DNA of 64,000 nucleotides from an uncultured Actinomycetales bacterium (GCA_913063435.1 CAJXYI010000007.1:1-64000), one strand, 5' to 3'; positions 42,238-54,676 are shown, numbered from the stretch's first letter. Program-made: numbers and translations. Notes: generated by a model not told the origin, from the sequence alone.

Positions 42238-43749
42238 ATGCCTACTTCACCGATCGATGCTGACCTGATCCGGCAATCCGCAACCGTCCTCGCTGCCGCC
42301 ATCGCGGCCGGCGAGGTGAGTTCGCGCGAGGTCGTGCAAGCGCATCTCGACCGTATCGGCGAGGTCGATGAGGCTGTGCATGCGTTCTTGCACGTGACCG
42401 CTCACGAAGCACTCGAGACGGCGGACACCGTCGATGCCAAGAGAGCCGCGGGGGATCCGCTGGGTCCGCTCGCCGGTGTCCCGCTGGCGTTGAAGGACGT
42501 GCTCGCGATGCGCGGTGTGCCGACCACCTGCGGATCACGGATCCTCGAAGGTTGGCGTCCGCCCTACGACGCCACCGTTGTGGAGCGCCTTCGCGATGCG
42601 GACGTGGTGATACTCGGCAAGACCAATATGGATGAATTCGCGATGGGGTCATCCACCGAGCACTCGGCATTCGGACCCACACGCAATCCGTGGGATCTCG
42701 AGCGCATCCCGGGCGGATCCGGTGGTGGTTCGGCCGCGGCGGTCGCCGCCTTCGAGGCGCCTTTGGCTGTCGGTACCGACACCGGAGGATCGATCCGCCA
42801 GCCGGCTGCGGTCACCGGCACCGTCGGGGTGAAGCCGACCTATGGAGGAGTGTCCCGCTACGGACTCGTCGCCCTGGCATCGAGTCTCGATCAGGCAGGG
42901 CCGTGCGCCCGCACGGTGCTGGATGCAGCGCACCTCCACGCCGTGATCGCCGGGCACGATCCACGCGACTCGACCTCGATCGATGCTGCTGTCCCGGATG
43001 TCATCGCTGCGGCGCAGCGTGGCGATGTCCGAGGAATGCGCGTCGGATTGGTGCGCCAACTCGACGGCGAGGGCTACGCGCCGGGTGTGCGACAGCGTTT
43101 CGCCGAAGCCGTGGAGATCCTCACCCATCTCGGTGCCGAGATCGTCGAGGTCGACTGCCCGCACTTCGAGTACGCACTCGGTGCGTACTACCTCATCCTG
43201 CCCAGTGAGGCATCGAGCAACCTCGCCCGATTCGACGGGATGCGCTACGGCCTGCGAGCCGGTGACGGAAGCGATGCCTCGGTGGAATCCGTGATGTCGG
43301 CGACCCGAGAGGCTGGCTTCGGGGCCGAGGTGAAAAGACGCATCATGCTCGGGACCTATGCGCTATCCAGCGGGTACTACGACGCGTACTACGGTCAGGC
43401 TCAGAAGGTCCGCACGCTCATCCGCCGGGATTTCGATGCTGCGTTCGACAAGGCCGATGTGCTGATCTCACCGACCGCTCCGACCACCGCATTCCGGTTG
43501 GGTGAGAAGCTCGATGATCCGCTCGCGATGTACCTCAACGACATCGCGACGATCCCGGTGAACCTCGCCGGAAATGCCGCGATGTCCCTGCCCATCGGGC
43601 TGTCACCCGACGATGGTCTACCGGTGGGGTTGCAGATCATGGCGCCCGCCATGGCCGATGACCGTCTGTATCGTGCCGGTGCCGCAGTCGAGGGCGCGTT
43701 ATATGACCGGTGGGGTCATCTGCTGATCGAGGAGGCTCCCGCACTATGA
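42238..43749 (+). CDS. gatA: Asp-tRNA(Asn)/Glu-tRNA(Gln) amidotransferase subunit A
   Basis: [65 protein letters not shown]. Confidence 0.98.
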   Translation: MPTSPIDADLIRQSATVLAAAIAAGEVSSREVVQAHLDRIGEVDEAVHAFLHVTAHEALETADTVDAKRAAGDPLGPLAGVPLALKDVLAMRGVPTTCGSRILEGWRPPYDATVVERLRDADVVILGKTNMDEFAMGSSTEHSAFGPTRNPWDLERIPGGSGGGSAAAVAAFEAPLAVGTDTGGSIRQPAAVTGTVGVKPTYGGVSRYGLVALASSLDQAGPCARTVLDAAHLHAVIAGHDPRDSTSIDAAVPDVIAAAQRGDVRGMRVGLVRQLDGEGYAPGVRQRFAEAVEILTHLGAEIVEVDCPHFEYALGAYYLILPSEASSNLARFDGMRYGLRAGDGSDASVESVMSATREAGFGAEVKRRIMLGTYALSSGYYDAYYGQAQKVRTLIRRDFDAAFDKADVLISPTAPTTAFRLGEKLDDPLAMYLNDIATIPVNLAGNAAMSLPIGLSPDDGLPVGLQIMAPAMADDRLYRAGAAVEGALYDRWGHLLIEEAPAL

Positions 43750-45290
43750 GCGCATCGACTGCTTCGACGAAGCCGACCTCACCAGTGCCTTTCGACGAGG
43801 CGCTGACGCGATACGAGCCCGTTCTCGGCCTCGAAGTGCACGTTGAACTGGGCACCGAGTCCAAGATGTTCTGCGCGTGTCCCACCGCGTTCGGTGCCGA
43901 ACCCAACACCCAGGTCTGTCCCGTCTGTCTCGCCCTACCCGGAACCCTTCCCGTCATCAACTCCATCGCAGTGGAATCGATCATCCGCATGGGTCTCGCC
44001 TTGAACTGCACCATCGTCGAGTGGTGCCGGATGGCGCGGAAGAACTACTTCTATCCGGATATGCCGAAGAACTACCAGATCAGCCAGTACGACGAACCGA
44101 TCTGCGTCGACGGTTATCTCGATGTGGTCGTCCCGCTGCCCGATGGTGAGGGCACCACGACGGTGCGTGTGGGGATCGAGCGGGTGCATCTGGAGGAGGA
44201 CACCGGCAAGCTGACCCACGCCGGTGGCGCCACGGGGCGGATCCACGGCGCGGACTACTCCCTGGTGGACTACAACCGAGCCGGCATCCCGCTGGTGGAG
44301 ATCGTCACGAAACCCATCACCGACACCGGTGCGCTCGCTCCGGCGGTCGCCAAGGCCTATGTCGCGGAACTGCGCGACATCATGCGCGGACTCGGCGTTT
44401 CCGATGTGAAGATGGAGGAAGGTTCGCTGCGCTGCGATGCGAACGTGTCACTGAACCGCCCCGGTGACGAATGGGGAACGCGCACCGAGACCAAGAACGT
44501 CAATTCGCTGCGATCGGTTGAGCGCGCGGTGCGCAGCGAGATCGAACGCCAGGCCGGTGTTCTCGATGCCGGGGGCCGCATCACCCAGGAGACCCGGCAC
44601 TTCCATGAGGACACCGGTGTCACGACCCCGGGACGGTCGAAGGAGCAGGCGGAGGATTATCGCTACTTCCCCGAACCGGATCTCGTGCCGATCGCTCCCG
44701 ATGCGGCGTGGGTCGAACAGTTGCGCGCCACGATCCCCGAGCAGCCCTCGATCCGCCGGGCGCGGCTGGCGCAGGACTGGGGGATCGGTGCCTTCGAGAT
44801 GGAATCCCTGGTCAACGCCGGAGTGCTTCAACTCGTGGAGACGTCCGTCGAGGAGGGTGTGGAGCCCGATGCTGCGCGCAAGTGGTGGGCCGGCGAACTG
44901 CTACGGGTCGCCAATGAACGCGGAGTCGAACCTCAGGACCTGCCGGTGGCTCCCGGGGATATCAAGCGGGTCGAGGAACTCATCGCTGCTGGCACGATCA
45001 ACGACAAACTGGCCCGCAGCGTGTTCGACGGGATCATCTCCGGCGAGGGTGATGCCGATGCGGTGGTGGCCGCTCGCGGACTCACCGTGGTCTCCGATGA
45101 TTCAGCGCTCCTGGCTGCGATCGAGCAGGCCCTGGTGGATCAACCCGACGTGGCCGAGAAGATCCGCGGCGGCAAAGTGGCCGCGGCCGGCGCCATTGTG
45201 GGCGCGGTGATGAAGGCGACTCGAGGTCAGGCCGACGCGGGCAAGGTTCGAACGCTGCTACTCGACCACCTCGGTGTGGCTGAGGGCTAG
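43746..45290 (+). CDS. gatB: Asp-tRNA(Asn)/Glu-tRNA(Gln) amidotransferase subunit B
   Basis: [59 protein letters not shown]. Confidence 0.98.
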   Translation: MSASTASTKPTSPVPFDEALTRYEPVLGLEVHVELGTESKMFCACPTAFGAEPNTQVCPVCLALPGTLPVINSIAVESIIRMGLALNCTIVEWCRMARKNYFYPDMPKNYQISQYDEPICVDGYLDVVVPLPDGEGTTTVRVGIERVHLEEDTGKLTHAGGATGRIHGADYSLVDYNRAGIPLVEIVTKPITDTGALAPAVAKAYVAELRDIMRGLGVSDVKMEEGSLRCDANVSLNRPGDEWGTRTETKNVNSLRSVERAVRSEIERQAGVLDAGGRITQETRHFHEDTGVTTPGRSKEQAEDYRYFPEPDLVPIAPDAAWVEQLRATIPEQPSIRRARLAQDWGIGAFEMESLVNAGVLQLVETSVEEGVEPDAARKWWAGELLRVANERGVEPQDLPVAPGDIKRVEELIAAGTINDKLARSVFDGIISGEGDADAVVAARGLTVVSDDSALLAAIEQALVDQPDVAEKIRGGKVAAAGAIVGAVMKATRGQADAGKVRTLLLDHLGVAEG

Positions 45291-46411
45291 CCCGCGAGTC
45301 GAACCTCGACGATGACATCGTCGGTCGGTCCTGGCTCACCGCGGCCATCGGTATTGCTCGTCATCAACCACAGCGAGCCATCGGGTTGCGCGGTCACCGT
45401 GCGCAGGCGCCCCAGGGCACCGAGGTCGAGGGCCAGCGGCTCACCGGCGCCGTCACCGACGATCGGCACCTGCCAGAGCACCTGTCCCCGCAGGGAGGCG
45501 ACGTAGACGGCTGGGGACTCCCCACCGACGTAGGCGATCCCACTCGGTGATGCCAGCGATGTGGGCGACCACTGGGCGATCGGATCGATATAGGGCGGTA
45601 GATCAGCGGCCCCCTCGACGACGGGCCAGCCGTAGTTCCCGCCGGGCACCAGCAGGTTGAGCTCATCGGCGATGCTCGTGCCGAACTCACTGGCCCACAC
45701 CCGTGCGCTTCCATCGTCAGCGAAGGCCAGTCCCTGCACATTGCGATGTCCCAGCGTGTACACCGGTGATCCGGGGAACGGGTTATCCGCGGGGATCTCA
45801 CCATCGGATGTGACCCGCAGGACCTTTCCGGCGAGACTGTCCCGGTCCTGGGCGAGTTCGGGCTCCGCGGCATCGCCGGTGGCGATGTAGAGCATCCCGT
45901 CCGGGCCGAAGGCCAGCCGACCACCGTTGTGGATCGTGGCGCGGGGGATGCCCTCGATGATCACCTCCGGTTTGCCGAGTCCCGCAGGGCTCCACGGCAG
46001 CCGCACGACCCGGTTGTCGACATCGGTGGTGAGGTAGGCATACAGGACGCCCTCGGAGGATGCTGCGCTATCAGGAGGCACGGCCAGGCCCAGCAGCCCG
46101 CCCTCGCCCTCGGCTCGCACATCCGGTACGACCCCGAGCTCGGTCCGCTCACCGGTGCTGTCGAGCAACCAGACCCGTCCGGTGTCACGCTCGCTGATCA
46201 GGTGCCGATCACCATCCACCGACGCCAGACCCCAGGGAGAGGTCAGATCCTCGGTAACGGTGTTGCCGATCGATGCGACCGCGAGGGGAGCCGTCGGGTC
46301 GATGGGAGTGGGGGCCGATGTGGGGGAGCCGGCACAGCCGGCGAGCAAGCCGACACCGAGGATCAGGCCGATCGGAGCCCAGATCGCACGAGCGAAGCGG
46401 TTTCTCACCAC
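45287..46411 (-). CDS. PQQ-dependent sugar dehydrogenase-like lipoprotein
   Basis: Lipobox LLAGC after [62 protein letters not shown] 46471 is an alternative start. Confidence 0.87.
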   Translation of the reverse strand: MVRNRFARAIWAPIGLILGVGLLAGCAGSPTSAPTPIDPTAPLAVASIGNTVTEDLTSPWGLASVDGDRHLISERDTGRVWLLDSTGERTELGVVPDVRAEGEGGLLGLAVPPDSAASSEGVLYAYLTTDVDNRVVRLPWSPAGLGKPEVIIEGIPRATIHNGGRLAFGPDGMLYIATGDAAEPELAQDRDSLAGKVLRVTSDGEIPADNPFPGSPVYTLGHRNVQGLAFADDGSARVWASEFGTSIADELNLLVPGGNYGWPVVEGAADLPPYIDPIAQWSPTSLASPSGIAYVGGESPAVYVASLRGQVLWQVPIVGDGAGEPLALDLGALGRLRTVTAQPDGSLWLMTSNTDGRGEPGPTDDVIVEVRLAG

Positions 46412-46509
46412 TCCACTGTGCGCTGTCTGGGCCCCGCACGCGACTCGAGAGTGCGAGAAGCGCCACCTCATCGGGGGCGATCCGGGGTGGATGTGGTGGG
46501 GTATCGGGT

Positions 46510-47406
46510 GTGATCAGCGTTCCCGAGATCAGCACTCCGGTCGATCTCTGCCCGGACCCCGCACCTGTCGGTGTGGCGACCTACGACGATCTGCCCGCGG
46601 AGTCCGAACTCGACCACATCCGCTTCTACGTCCCGCCGTATATGGGAGGACCGGTTGGGTTCGCGATCATGGCCGCCATGCCACTGCTCGAGGTCTGCCA
46701 ACTCCCCACGGCCGGGTTCGAGCACGCTCTACCTCATGTACCCGAGGGTGTGACGGTGTGCAATGCCGGCGGAGTGCATGACGCGAGTACCGCGGAATTG
46801 ACCGTGGGGTTGATCCTCGCCCGGTTGCGCCGGATCGACGATATGGCGCGTGCGATGGAAACGGGTACCTGGATGTATGGCAGGTACGAAGCGCTGGCGG
46901 ATAAGCGGGTGCTCATCGTGGGCTTCGGGGGAGTGGGGCAGGCGATTGCCACTCGATTGAGACCCTTCGAGGTGGAGGTCATTCCCGTTGCTCGCACCGC
47001 GCGTGAGGGAGTGGGCGCGATCGCCGATCTCGAGTCGCTCCTGCCGACGGTCGATGTCGTCGTCCTCGCGGTTCCCCTCGACGGCACGACACGCGGGATG
47101 GTCGATGCGCAGTTCCTGAGCCGGATGCGCGACAGAAGCCTGCTGGTGAACGTTGCCCGCGGAAGCGTCGTCGACACCGAAGCCCTTCTGGCCGAGGTGT
47201 CCACTGGTCGTCTCCAGGCCGTGCTGGATGTCACCGATCCTGAGCCGCTACCGGCCGACCATGCGCTGTGGCGCACACCCGGGGTTCTCATCAGCCCGCA
47301 TGTCGGCGGCAACACCACCGCTTTCGCGCCGAGGATGCGCCGACTCATCACCGAACAGGTCGAGCGTTGGCGTAGCGGGGAACAACTGCGGCACATCGTG
47401 ATGTAG
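46510..47406 (+). CDS. D-isomer-specific 2-hydroxyacid dehydrogenase
   Basis: VLIVGFGGVGQAIATRLRPF, LLVNVARGSVVDTEALL, DVTDPEPLPADHALWRTPGVLISPHVGG. Confidence 0.92.
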   Translation: MISVPEISTPVDLCPDPAPVGVATYDDLPAESELDHIRFYVPPYMGGPVGFAIMAAMPLLEVCQLPTAGFEHALPHVPEGVTVCNAGGVHDASTAELTVGLILARLRRIDDMARAMETGTWMYGRYEALADKRVLIVGFGGVGQAIATRLRPFEVEVIPVARTAREGVGAIADLESLLPTVDVVVLAVPLDGTTRGMVDAQFLSRMRDRSLLVNVARGSVVDTEALLAEVSTGRLQAVLDVTDPEPLPADHALWRTPGVLISPHVGGNTTAFAPRMRRLITEQVERWRSGEQLRHIVM

Positions 47407-47571
47407 AGCACGGGTGGTCATTGACGGCCACTTCGGAGTGCGCCTCAGTGATGTTGCGATGAGTCAGACGAGATTCACCGACGGTTCGCTTCGGATTTGT
47501 GGAGGTTGGCTTTCGCTGGTGAAAGCCTGGGGGGCCTGTTCTTCTCAGTCAGTTGGTCTTGGAGGTCCATC

Positions 47572-48843
47572 GTGCTCCGCTATCCCGTTCCGCCGACTCG
47601 TGGTTTCCTCGTGCATCGTTGGCTGGTGCTGCTGGTTGGTGTCGTGAGCTTGGCAGTGGTGTTGGCCATGCTGGGACGTGCTCCGGTGGCGAAAGCGGAG
47701 CCCGTTCCGGAGCCGGTAGGGACGTCGCAAGCATCCGGGGGGCCGGCTGCTGAGCTTCGTCGGGCGAAGTCATGCAGCCTGGATGGGGCGAAGTCCCGAG
47801 ACGACCGCGATTGCGTGACGTTGCGTGCGCACAAGGGCAAGCACAAGGGGAAGGGTGACCGGCTTCGTTTGAAGGGCAAAGTCCGTTTCGCCGAGATCCC
47901 GATGGCGCGCGGGGGATTGGGGCCGCGGGGCGACTTCGCCTCCTCGAGCCGGATCGTGGTTATTGAGCGGGCCAAGGGCGGAGACCGTTGGACCGATGAG
48001 GGCCGGCGTTGGAAGCGGGTGGCGACCGTGAAGGCGGCCAAGGACGGGAAGTTCTCGGCGTCGATCCGGATGCGTCACCGAGGTCTTTACACGTTACGAG
48101 CTGTGGTGAGGGATGTGTCCTCGCGTCAGGTTCGTCAGGATTCCTCGGCCACGTCGGATTCCGTCGAGGCTACGGCGGGGGTGCCCGGATACGCGTACGA
48201 AATCGCCAATAACTCCACGCACGACCTGCTTGTCGAGTGCCTGGGCCAGGTCGGGGATGGTGAGGTGAAGGCTACTGAGGGGATTGATTTCCCGGAGAAG
48301 ACTGGGAAGGCCAGTTGTGTGATGCTCGGGGGGACCGGTTTAAATGGCGGTTTCCGGCTGAAACAGAAGAACCCGATCGTCGGAGCACCGAGCGTGTACA
48401 ACTTCGTGGGCTACAGCAACGACGGTAATGAGTGCAAAGATATGGCGACCCCGGAGATCAAGGACCGGGACATCATCAAGGTGTCGATCAAGGATGCCGG
48501 GTTCTGGGGGTTGGGCTATACGGGGACGATGACCTACCCCGACGGGAGTTCCTGCAACTTCCGGATGCTGACCGACACGCAGGACAAGCTCGCCGGGCAG
48601 CCGATCTGGGCGAAGGTGTTGGAGATCGTAATCGGAGTGGTCGTCATCCTCGCGTTGGTCTGGGTCGCTGCGGTCGCGCTTGGTGTTGTCGGCGCTGGAG
48701 CCGGAGGTGAAGCCGCAGTGGTGGGTTTCGACGGTGCCGTGGGGTCCATCTCTGATGCAGGTTTCCAGAGAGTCTGGGCATACTCATTCGACGGTATGGT
48801 CGAGGTTGGCGAAGAGTTCATGAATGTTGTGTGGCTCGCCTGA
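47572..48843 (+). CDS. Secreted/membrane-anchored hypothetical protein, family not recognised
   Basis: GTG with upstream GGAGG; signal peptide ending AKAEP; basic central region; C-terminal TM IVIGVVVILALVWVAAVALGVV followed by a Gly/Ala-rich tail. Confidence 0.75.
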   Translation: MLRYPVPPTRGFLVHRWLVLLVGVVSLAVVLAMLGRAPVAKAEPVPEPVGTSQASGGPAAELRRAKSCSLDGAKSRDDRDCVTLRAHKGKHKGKGDRLRLKGKVRFAEIPMARGGLGPRGDFASSSRIVVIERAKGGDRWTDEGRRWKRVATVKAAKDGKFSASIRMRHRGLYTLRAVVRDVSSRQVRQDSSATSDSVEATAGVPGYAYEIANNSTHDLLVECLGQVGDGEVKATEGIDFPEKTGKASCVMLGGTGLNGGFRLKQKNPIVGAPSVYNFVGYSNDGNECKDMATPEIKDRDIIKVSIKDAGFWGLGYTGTMTYPDGSSCNFRMLTDTQDKLAGQPIWAKVLEIVIGVVVILALVWVAAVALGVVGAGAGGEAAVVGFDGAVGSISDAGFQRVWAYSFDGMVEVGEEFMNVVWLA

Positions 48844-48926
48844 GCCCGCCATGCCAAGCGCCGCAGTTTGAGCGAGGACCGGCCTTCCTGAGGTGTCTTA
48901 CCCGCCTCATGTTCTAGTCTGAGTGG

Positions 48927-50624
48927 ATGGCCGACACCCCCGATATCAAGCCACGTAGCCGCGACGTCACCGACGGGCTGGAACGGGCTCCTGCTCGGGG
49001 CATGCTCCGCGCGGTCGGGATGACCGACGACGACTTCGTCAAGCCGCAGATCGGCATCGCGTCATCGTGGAATGAGATCACCCCCTGCAACATGTCGCTC
49101 GACCGCCTGGCTACGGCCGCCAAGGAGGGCGTGCACGCCGGGGGCGGGTTCCCGATGGAATTCGGCACGATCTCGGTTTCCGATGGCATCTCGATGGGCC
49201 ACGAGGGCATGCACTTCTCGCTTGTCAGCCGCGAGATCATCGCCGACTCCGTCGAGGCCGTCATGCAGGCCGAGCGACTCGACGGCATGGTGACCTTCGC
49301 CGGGTGCGATAAGAGCCTGCCGGGCATGCTCATGGCCTCGGCTCGACTGGACCTGGCCAGCGTCTTCGTCTATGCCGGCTCGATCCTGCCCGGCAACGTG
49401 ACACTGTCCGATGGCAGCAACCGTGACGTCACCATCATCGATGCATTCGAGGCGGTCGGCGCCTGCGCGCGCGGACTGATGAGTCGCGACGACGTCGATC
49501 GGATCGAGCGGGCGATCTGTCCTGGTGAGGGTGCCTGCGGCGGGATGTACACCGCCAACACGATGGCCAGCATCGCCGAGGTGATGGGCATGTCGCTGCC
49601 GGGATCGTCGTCCCCGCCCGCGGTCGACCGCCGTCGTGATGGCTTCGCCCGTCGGTCCGGCGAGGCGGTCGTGGAGTTGATTCGTCAGGGGATCACCACC
49701 CGCGACATCATCACGAAGCAGTCGCTGGAGAACGCGATCACGATCCTCATGGCCTTCGGGGGCTCGACCAACGCGGTACTGCACCTGCTGGCAATCGCCC
49801 ACGAGGCGAACGTCGATCTGCACCTCGAGGACTTCCACCGCATCGGGTCCAAGGTGCCGCTGCTGGCCGACGTGAAGCCCTTCGGACGTTTCGTCATGAG
49901 CGATGTGGACCGTGTGGGTGGTGTTCCCGTGGTCATGCGAGCACTTCTTGACGCCGGCCTGCTGCACGGTGACTGCCTGACCGTCACCGGTCGGACCGTT
50001 GCCGAGAACCTCGCTGACATCTCACCCCCCGATCCCGATGGCAACATCCTGCGTGCTGCCGCTGATCCTCTGGATACCCACGGCGGCATCACCATCCTGT
50101 CCGGCTCCCTGGCACCCGAGGGAGCGGTCGTCAAGAGCGCTGGCGTTCCCGTGGAGTCGTTCGAGGGTTCCGCGCGGGTATTCGAACGCGAGCAGTCGGC
50201 GATGGCTGCCCTCGAGGACGGCACGATCGGCGCCGGAGACGTCGTGGTGATCCGGTACGAAGGGCCCAAGGGTGGCCCGGGGATGCGCGAGATGCTGATG
50301 ATCACCGGCGCTATCAAGGGTGCCGGCCTGGGTAAGGACGTCCTGTTGATCACCGATGGTCGGTTCTCCGGTGGCACCACGGGTCTGTGCGTGGGCCACG
50401 TCGCACCCGAGGCCACCGACGGAGGGCCGATCGGGCTCATCCGCGATGGTGATCGCGTGCGCATCGATATCAACGCTCGCACGCTCGATCTCCTCGTCGA
50501 TGATGCCGAACTGGAGCGCCGTCGGTCGGAGTTCGCCCCGTTGCCCCCGCGCTACACCCGCGGGGTGCTGGCGAAGTACGCCAAGCTCGTGGGTTCGGCC
50601 TCCGGTGGCGCGGTCTGCGACTAG
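48927..50624 (+). CDS. ilvD: Dihydroxy-acid dehydratase
   Basis: [62 protein letters not shown] at a 6 nt gap before ATG. Confidence 0.98.
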   Translation: MADTPDIKPRSRDVTDGLERAPARGMLRAVGMTDDDFVKPQIGIASSWNEITPCNMSLDRLATAAKEGVHAGGGFPMEFGTISVSDGISMGHEGMHFSLVSREIIADSVEAVMQAERLDGMVTFAGCDKSLPGMLMASARLDLASVFVYAGSILPGNVTLSDGSNRDVTIIDAFEAVGACARGLMSRDDVDRIERAICPGEGACGGMYTANTMASIAEVMGMSLPGSSSPPAVDRRRDGFARRSGEAVVELIRQGITTRDIITKQSLENAITILMAFGGSTNAVLHLLAIAHEANVDLHLEDFHRIGSKVPLLADVKPFGRFVMSDVDRVGGVPVVMRALLDAGLLHGDCLTVTGRTVAENLADISPPDPDGNILRAAADPLDTHGGITILSGSLAPEGAVVKSAGVPVESFEGSARVFEREQSAMAALEDGTIGAGDVVVIRYEGPKGGPGMREMLMITGAIKGAGLGKDVLLITDGRFSGGTTGLCVGHVAPEATDGGPIGLIRDGDRVRIDINARTLDLLVDDAELERRRSEFAPLPPRYTRGVLAKYAKLVGSASGGAVCD

Positions 50625-50656
50625 CGCCGTGGGGATCGGGGGAGTATGGTGGCGGA

Positions 50657-50695
50657 ATGCAGCGGAGCATCATCGTAGGTAGGCGCGCGGGCTAA
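50657..50695 (+). CDS. ilvB leader peptide MQRSIIVGRRAG (attenuation)
   Basis: Short ORF with Ile-Ile-Val codons upstream of ilvB; TATGGT box 6 nt before ATG; followed by nested GC-rich hairpins. Confidence 0.82.
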   Translation: MQRSIIVGRRAG

Positions 50696-50759
50696 CCCCG
50701 AAGCGTCGCCTCCGGCGAACCCGCGCGCACCCTCCGAGCCCACCCGGGCCGGGGGGTTT
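50683..50759 (+). promoter_or_regulatory. ilvB attenuator region (9 bp stem 50683-50691/50720-50728; terminator-like stem 50730-50736/50750-50756 then TTT)
   Basis: GCGCGCGGG/CCCGCGCGC and CCCTCCG/CGGGGGG pairings read directly. Confidence 0.7.
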
Positions 50760-50821
50760 CGTGTTGATAGGGCCGATGCGAGACCATGTAGTGAGGTTCT
50801 CGCATCGGAACCGACTGGGGA

Positions 50822-52621
50822 ATGAGGATGGCGAGTATGAGCAGCACCACCGGGACCGACACCGGTACCACCAGTTCGGATGGCGCGACCCTCACCGGGG
50901 CGCAGAGCTTGATCCGCTCGTTGGAGCACGCGGGGGCCGAGGTCGTCTTCGGCATTCCCGGCGGTGCCATCCTGCCCGCCTACGACCCGCTCATGGACTC
51001 CTCGATCGTCCGACACATCCTGGTGCGCCACGAGCAGGCCGCGGGGCATGCCGCGGAGGGCTACGCCGCCGCGACCGGACGTGTCGGGGTCTGCATGGCT
51101 ACATCGGGACCCGGGGCGACCAACCTGGTCACCCCGATCGCCGATGCCCACATGGATTCGGTCCCCATGGTCGCCATCACCGGCCAGGTGCCGTCGTCGG
51201 CGATCGGTACCGATGCCTTCCAAGAGGCCGACATCCGCGGCATCACCATGCCGATCACCAAGCACAATTTCCTCGTCACCGACCCCGCCGAGATCCCGCG
51301 AGCGATCGCCGAGGCGTTCCACCTGGCGGGCACCGGACGCCCTGGGCCGGTGCTGGTCGATATCTCCAAGGACGCCCTGCAGGCGACCTCGCAGTTCACC
51401 TGGCCGGATCGGCTGGATCTGCCCGGCTACCACCCGGTGACGCGTCCCCACGCCAAGCAGGTGCGTGAAGCGGCCCGACTCATGACCGAATCGCGACGTC
51501 CGGTCCTCTACGTCGGCGGGGGAGTGATCCGGGCGAATGCCAGCCCCGCACTGATGCGTCTGGCTCAGGTGACCGGATTGCCGGTGGTGACGACGCTGAT
51601 GGCGCGCGGTGCCTTCCCGGACACGCATCCGCAGCATCTGGGCATGCCTGGAATGCACGGCACCGTCTCCGCGGTCGGGGCGCTGCAGAAGTCCGACCTC
51701 ATCGTCGCTCTCGGTGCACGTTTCGACGATCGAGTCACCGGCAAACTCGACACCTTCGCCCCCGATGCGAAGGTCATCCATGTCGACATCGATCCGGCTG
51801 AGATCTCGAAGAATCGCTATGCCGATGTGCCCATCGTCGGTGACGTCGGGGAGTTCCTCACCGAACTCGTCGCCGTCATCGAGGAGGAGCAGGCCCAGGG
51901 TCGCCAGGGTGACTACGAGGGTTGGTGGGCCACGCTCGACCACTGGCGCCAGACCTATCCGCTCGGCTACGACCTACCCGACGATGGTTCACTGTCGCCG
52001 CAGCTGGTCATCCAGCGCCTCGGCGCGATCGTCGGGCCCGATGCGGTCTATGCCGCCGGTGTAGGCCAGCATCAGATGTGGGCCGCGCAGTTCGTCGAGT
52101 ACGAGAACCCCAGAACCTGGTTGAACTCCGGTGGACTGGGCACGATGGGATACGCGGTGCCCGCCGCCATGGGAGCCAAGGTGGGGTTGCGGGACACACC
52201 GGTGTGGGCCATCGACGGCGACGGCTGCTTCCAGATGACCAACCAGGAGTTGGCCACCTGCAGCATCAATGACATCCCGATCAAGGTCGCGCTGATCAAC
52301 AATTCCAGCCTCGGGATGGTGCGGCAGTGGCAGACGCTGTTCTACAACGAGCGTTACTCGCAGACCGACCTGCATTCGCATCGCTTCCCCGATTTCGTCA
52401 AGCTCGCCGAGGCATACGGCTGCTATGGATTGCAGTGCGACAGCCCCGATCAGGTCGACTTGACGATCGAGAAGGCGATGAGCATCGACGATGCACCCGT
52501 CGTGATCGACTTCGTGGTGCACAAGGACGCCATGGTGTGGCCGATGGTGGCGGCGGGAACAAGCAATGACGACATCATGGTCGCCCGAGAGATGGCGCCC
52601 TCATGGGACCGGGAGGACTGA
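50822..52621 (+). CDS. ilvB: Acetolactate synthase large subunit
   Basis: [81 protein letters not shown]. Confidence 0.98.
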   Translation: MRMASMSSTTGTDTGTTSSDGATLTGAQSLIRSLEHAGAEVVFGIPGGAILPAYDPLMDSSIVRHILVRHEQAAGHAAEGYAAATGRVGVCMATSGPGATNLVTPIADAHMDSVPMVAITGQVPSSAIGTDAFQEADIRGITMPITKHNFLVTDPAEIPRAIAEAFHLAGTGRPGPVLVDISKDALQATSQFTWPDRLDLPGYHPVTRPHAKQVREAARLMTESRRPVLYVGGGVIRANASPALMRLAQVTGLPVVTTLMARGAFPDTHPQHLGMPGMHGTVSAVGALQKSDLIVALGARFDDRVTGKLDTFAPDAKVIHVDIDPAEISKNRYADVPIVGDVGEFLTELVAVIEEEQAQGRQGDYEGWWATLDHWRQTYPLGYDLPDDGSLSPQLVIQRLGAIVGPDAVYAAGVGQHQMWAAQFVEYENPRTWLNSGGLGTMGYAVPAAMGAKVGLRDTPVWAIDGDGCFQMTNQELATCSINDIPIKVALINNSSLGMVRQWQTLFYNERYSQTDLHSHRFPDFVKLAEAYGCYGLQCDSPDQVDLTIEKAMSIDDAPVVIDFVVHKDAMVWPMVAAGTSNDDIMVAREMAPSWDRED

Positions 52622-52628
52622 GGCCATC

Positions 52629-53153
52629 ATGAGCCGTCACACACTGTCCGTCCTCGTCGAGGACAAGCCAGGAGTCCTCGCCCGCGTCGCCAGTCTGTTC
52701 TCTCGTCGAGGTTTCAACATCGAGTCCCTGGCCGTTGGTCCCACCGAGATGCCCGAGGTTTCACGGATGACCATCGTGGTGTCGGTCGAGTCGCTTCCGC
52801 TCGAGCAGGTCACCAAGCAGTTGAACAAGCTGATCAACGTGCTCAAGATCGTGGAGTTGGATGCAGAATCCGCCGTTCAGCGCCAGATCATGCTCGTCAA
52901 GGTGAGAGCCGATGCCTCCACGCGTTCATCGATCCTGGAGACGGTGAACCTATTCCGTGCCAAGGTCGTGGACGTGGCTCTCGATGCGGTGACGATCGAG
53001 GCGACCGGGGACCACGACAAACTCTCCGCATTCCTGCGGGTGCTCGAGCCCTACGGCATCAAGGAACTCGTCCAGTCCGGCATGGTGGCGCTGTCGCGAG
53101 GAGGACGGGCGATGACCGATCGCTCCCTCCGCCCGGTCGACCGATCCGCCTGA
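52629..53153 (+). CDS. ilvN: Acetolactate synthase small subunit
   Basis: [37 protein letters not shown]. Confidence 0.98.
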   Translation: MSRHTLSVLVEDKPGVLARVASLFSRRGFNIESLAVGPTEMPEVSRMTIVVSVESLPLEQVTKQLNKLINVLKIVELDAESAVQRQIMLVKVRADASTRSSILETVNLFRAKVVDVALDAVTIEATGDHDKLSAFLRVLEPYGIKELVQSGMVALSRGGRAMTDRSLRPVDRSA

Positions 53154-53227
53154 CCGATACCCTTCCCATCCGAAGATCACCCCGCCTGCAGTCACACCCG
53201 TTCATGACGAGTACCGGAGGAAAACCC

Positions 53228-54256
53228 GTGGCCGAGTTGTTCTATGAAGCCGATGCCGATCCCTCGATCATCGCCAACCGTGTCGTGGCCGTGCTCGGCT
53301 ATGGCAGCCAGGGACATGCGCATGCGTTGAATCTGCGCGACTCGGGTGTCGATGTCCGCGTCGGTTTGGCCGAAGGATCACGCAGTCGTGCACGCGCTGA
53401 AGAAGAGGGCCTGCGTGTCGTGGACCCGGCCACGGCGACGGCTGAGGCCGATCTCATCATGATGGCTGTTCCGGATCCGGTGCAGAAGCGACTGTACGCC
53501 GAGGCAGTCGAGCCGAATCTGCAAGAAGGGGACGCGCTGTTCTTCGCCCATGGGTTCAACATCCGATTCGGTTATGTCACGCCACCGACGTTCGTCGACG
53601 TGTGCATGGTCGCACCGAAGGGCCCGGGGCATCTCGTGCGCCGGGAGTACGTCGCTGGTCGCGGTGTGCCGGCGATCGTCGCGGTCGAGCAGGATGCAAC
53701 GGGTCAGGCATGGCCGCTGGCGCTGTCCTATGCCCGCGGGATCGGCTGCCTGCGCGCCGGTGGCATCAAGACGACCTTCACCGAGGAGACCGAAACTGAT
53801 CTGTTCGGTGAGCAGGCCGTGCTGTGCGGTGGTGCATCGCAGTTGATCATGAAGGGATTCGAGACACTGGTCGAGGCGGGCTACCAGCCGGAGGTCGCAT
53901 ACTTCGAGTGCCTGCACGAACTGAAACTGATCGTGGACCTGATGTACGAGGGTGGGATCGCCAAGCAGCGCTGGAGCGTCTCGGATACCGCCGAATACGG
54001 CGACTATGTCTCTGGCCCGCGCGTCATCGACGACCGAGTGAAGGAGAACATGAAGGCGGTTCTCGCCGATGTCCAAAGTGGCGCGTTCGCGGAGCGCTTC
54101 ATGGCTGACCAGGAGGCCGGAGGCCCGGAGTTCCTGCAGATGCGCGCCGAAGCAGAGCAGCACCCGATCGAGAAGGTCGGTCGTGAACTCCGCGGACTGA
54201 TGAGCTGGATCGATTCGGGTAACGACGACTATGTCGAGGGAACAGCAGCCCGCTAG
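53228..54256 (+). CDS. ilvC: Ketol-acid reductoisomerase
   Basis: [50 protein letters not shown] with GGAGG. Confidence 0.97.
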   Translation: MAELFYEADADPSIIANRVVAVLGYGSQGHAHALNLRDSGVDVRVGLAEGSRSRARAEEEGLRVVDPATATAEADLIMMAVPDPVQKRLYAEAVEPNLQEGDALFFAHGFNIRFGYVTPPTFVDVCMVAPKGPGHLVRREYVAGRGVPAIVAVEQDATGQAWPLALSYARGIGCLRAGGIKTTFTEETETDLFGEQAVLCGGASQLIMKGFETLVEAGYQPEVAYFECLHELKLIVDLMYEGGIAKQRWSVSDTAEYGDYVSGPRVIDDRVKENMKAVLADVQSGAFAERFMADQEAGGPEFLQMRAEAEQHPIEKVGRELRGLMSWIDSGNDDYVEGTAAR

Positions 54257-54261
54257 GAAGC

Positions 54262-54666
54262 ATGGCGTGTCGGAAGAATGACGTGGCACCCACACCTGAG
54301 GACAAGATCTGCCAGCGGTGTGGCCGGCGCATCGAATGGCGGTGTAAGTGGGCCCGCGATTGGGACTCCATCCGATACTGCTCGGAAAGGTGTCGCAAGA
54401 CTCGGGTCACCGATGTCGATCAGCGACTCGAGCGCGCGATCATCGAGTTGTTGCAGGGGCGCTCCGGCGCTGCCACGATCTGCCCTAGTGAGGCCGCACG
54501 TGTCGTCGCCGGTGATGATGAGCAGGCTTGGCGCCCCCTTATGGAACCGGCCCGCTCGGCCGCACGGCGGTTGGTTGCCGCAGGCCGGGTGGTGATCATG
54601 CAGAACGGCAGGAAGGTCGATCCATCGACGGCTCGCGGGCCGATCCGCATCCGGTTGGTGCGATGA
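54262..54666 (+). CDS. DUF2256 + DUF3253-like fusion protein
   Basis: KICQRCGRRIEWRCKWARDWDSIRYCSERCRK (CxxC...CxxxC zinc-ribbon-like) followed by RLERAIIELLQGRSGAATICPSEAARVV...AARRLVAAGRVVIMQNGRKVDPSTARGPIRIRL. Confidence 0.8.
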   Translation: MACRKNDVAPTPEDKICQRCGRRIEWRCKWARDWDSIRYCSERCRKTRVTDVDQRLERAIIELLQGRSGAATICPSEAARVVAGDDEQAWRPLMEPARSAARRLVAAGRVVIMQNGRKVDPSTARGPIRIRLVR

Positions 54667-54676
54667 AGGTGGTGCG

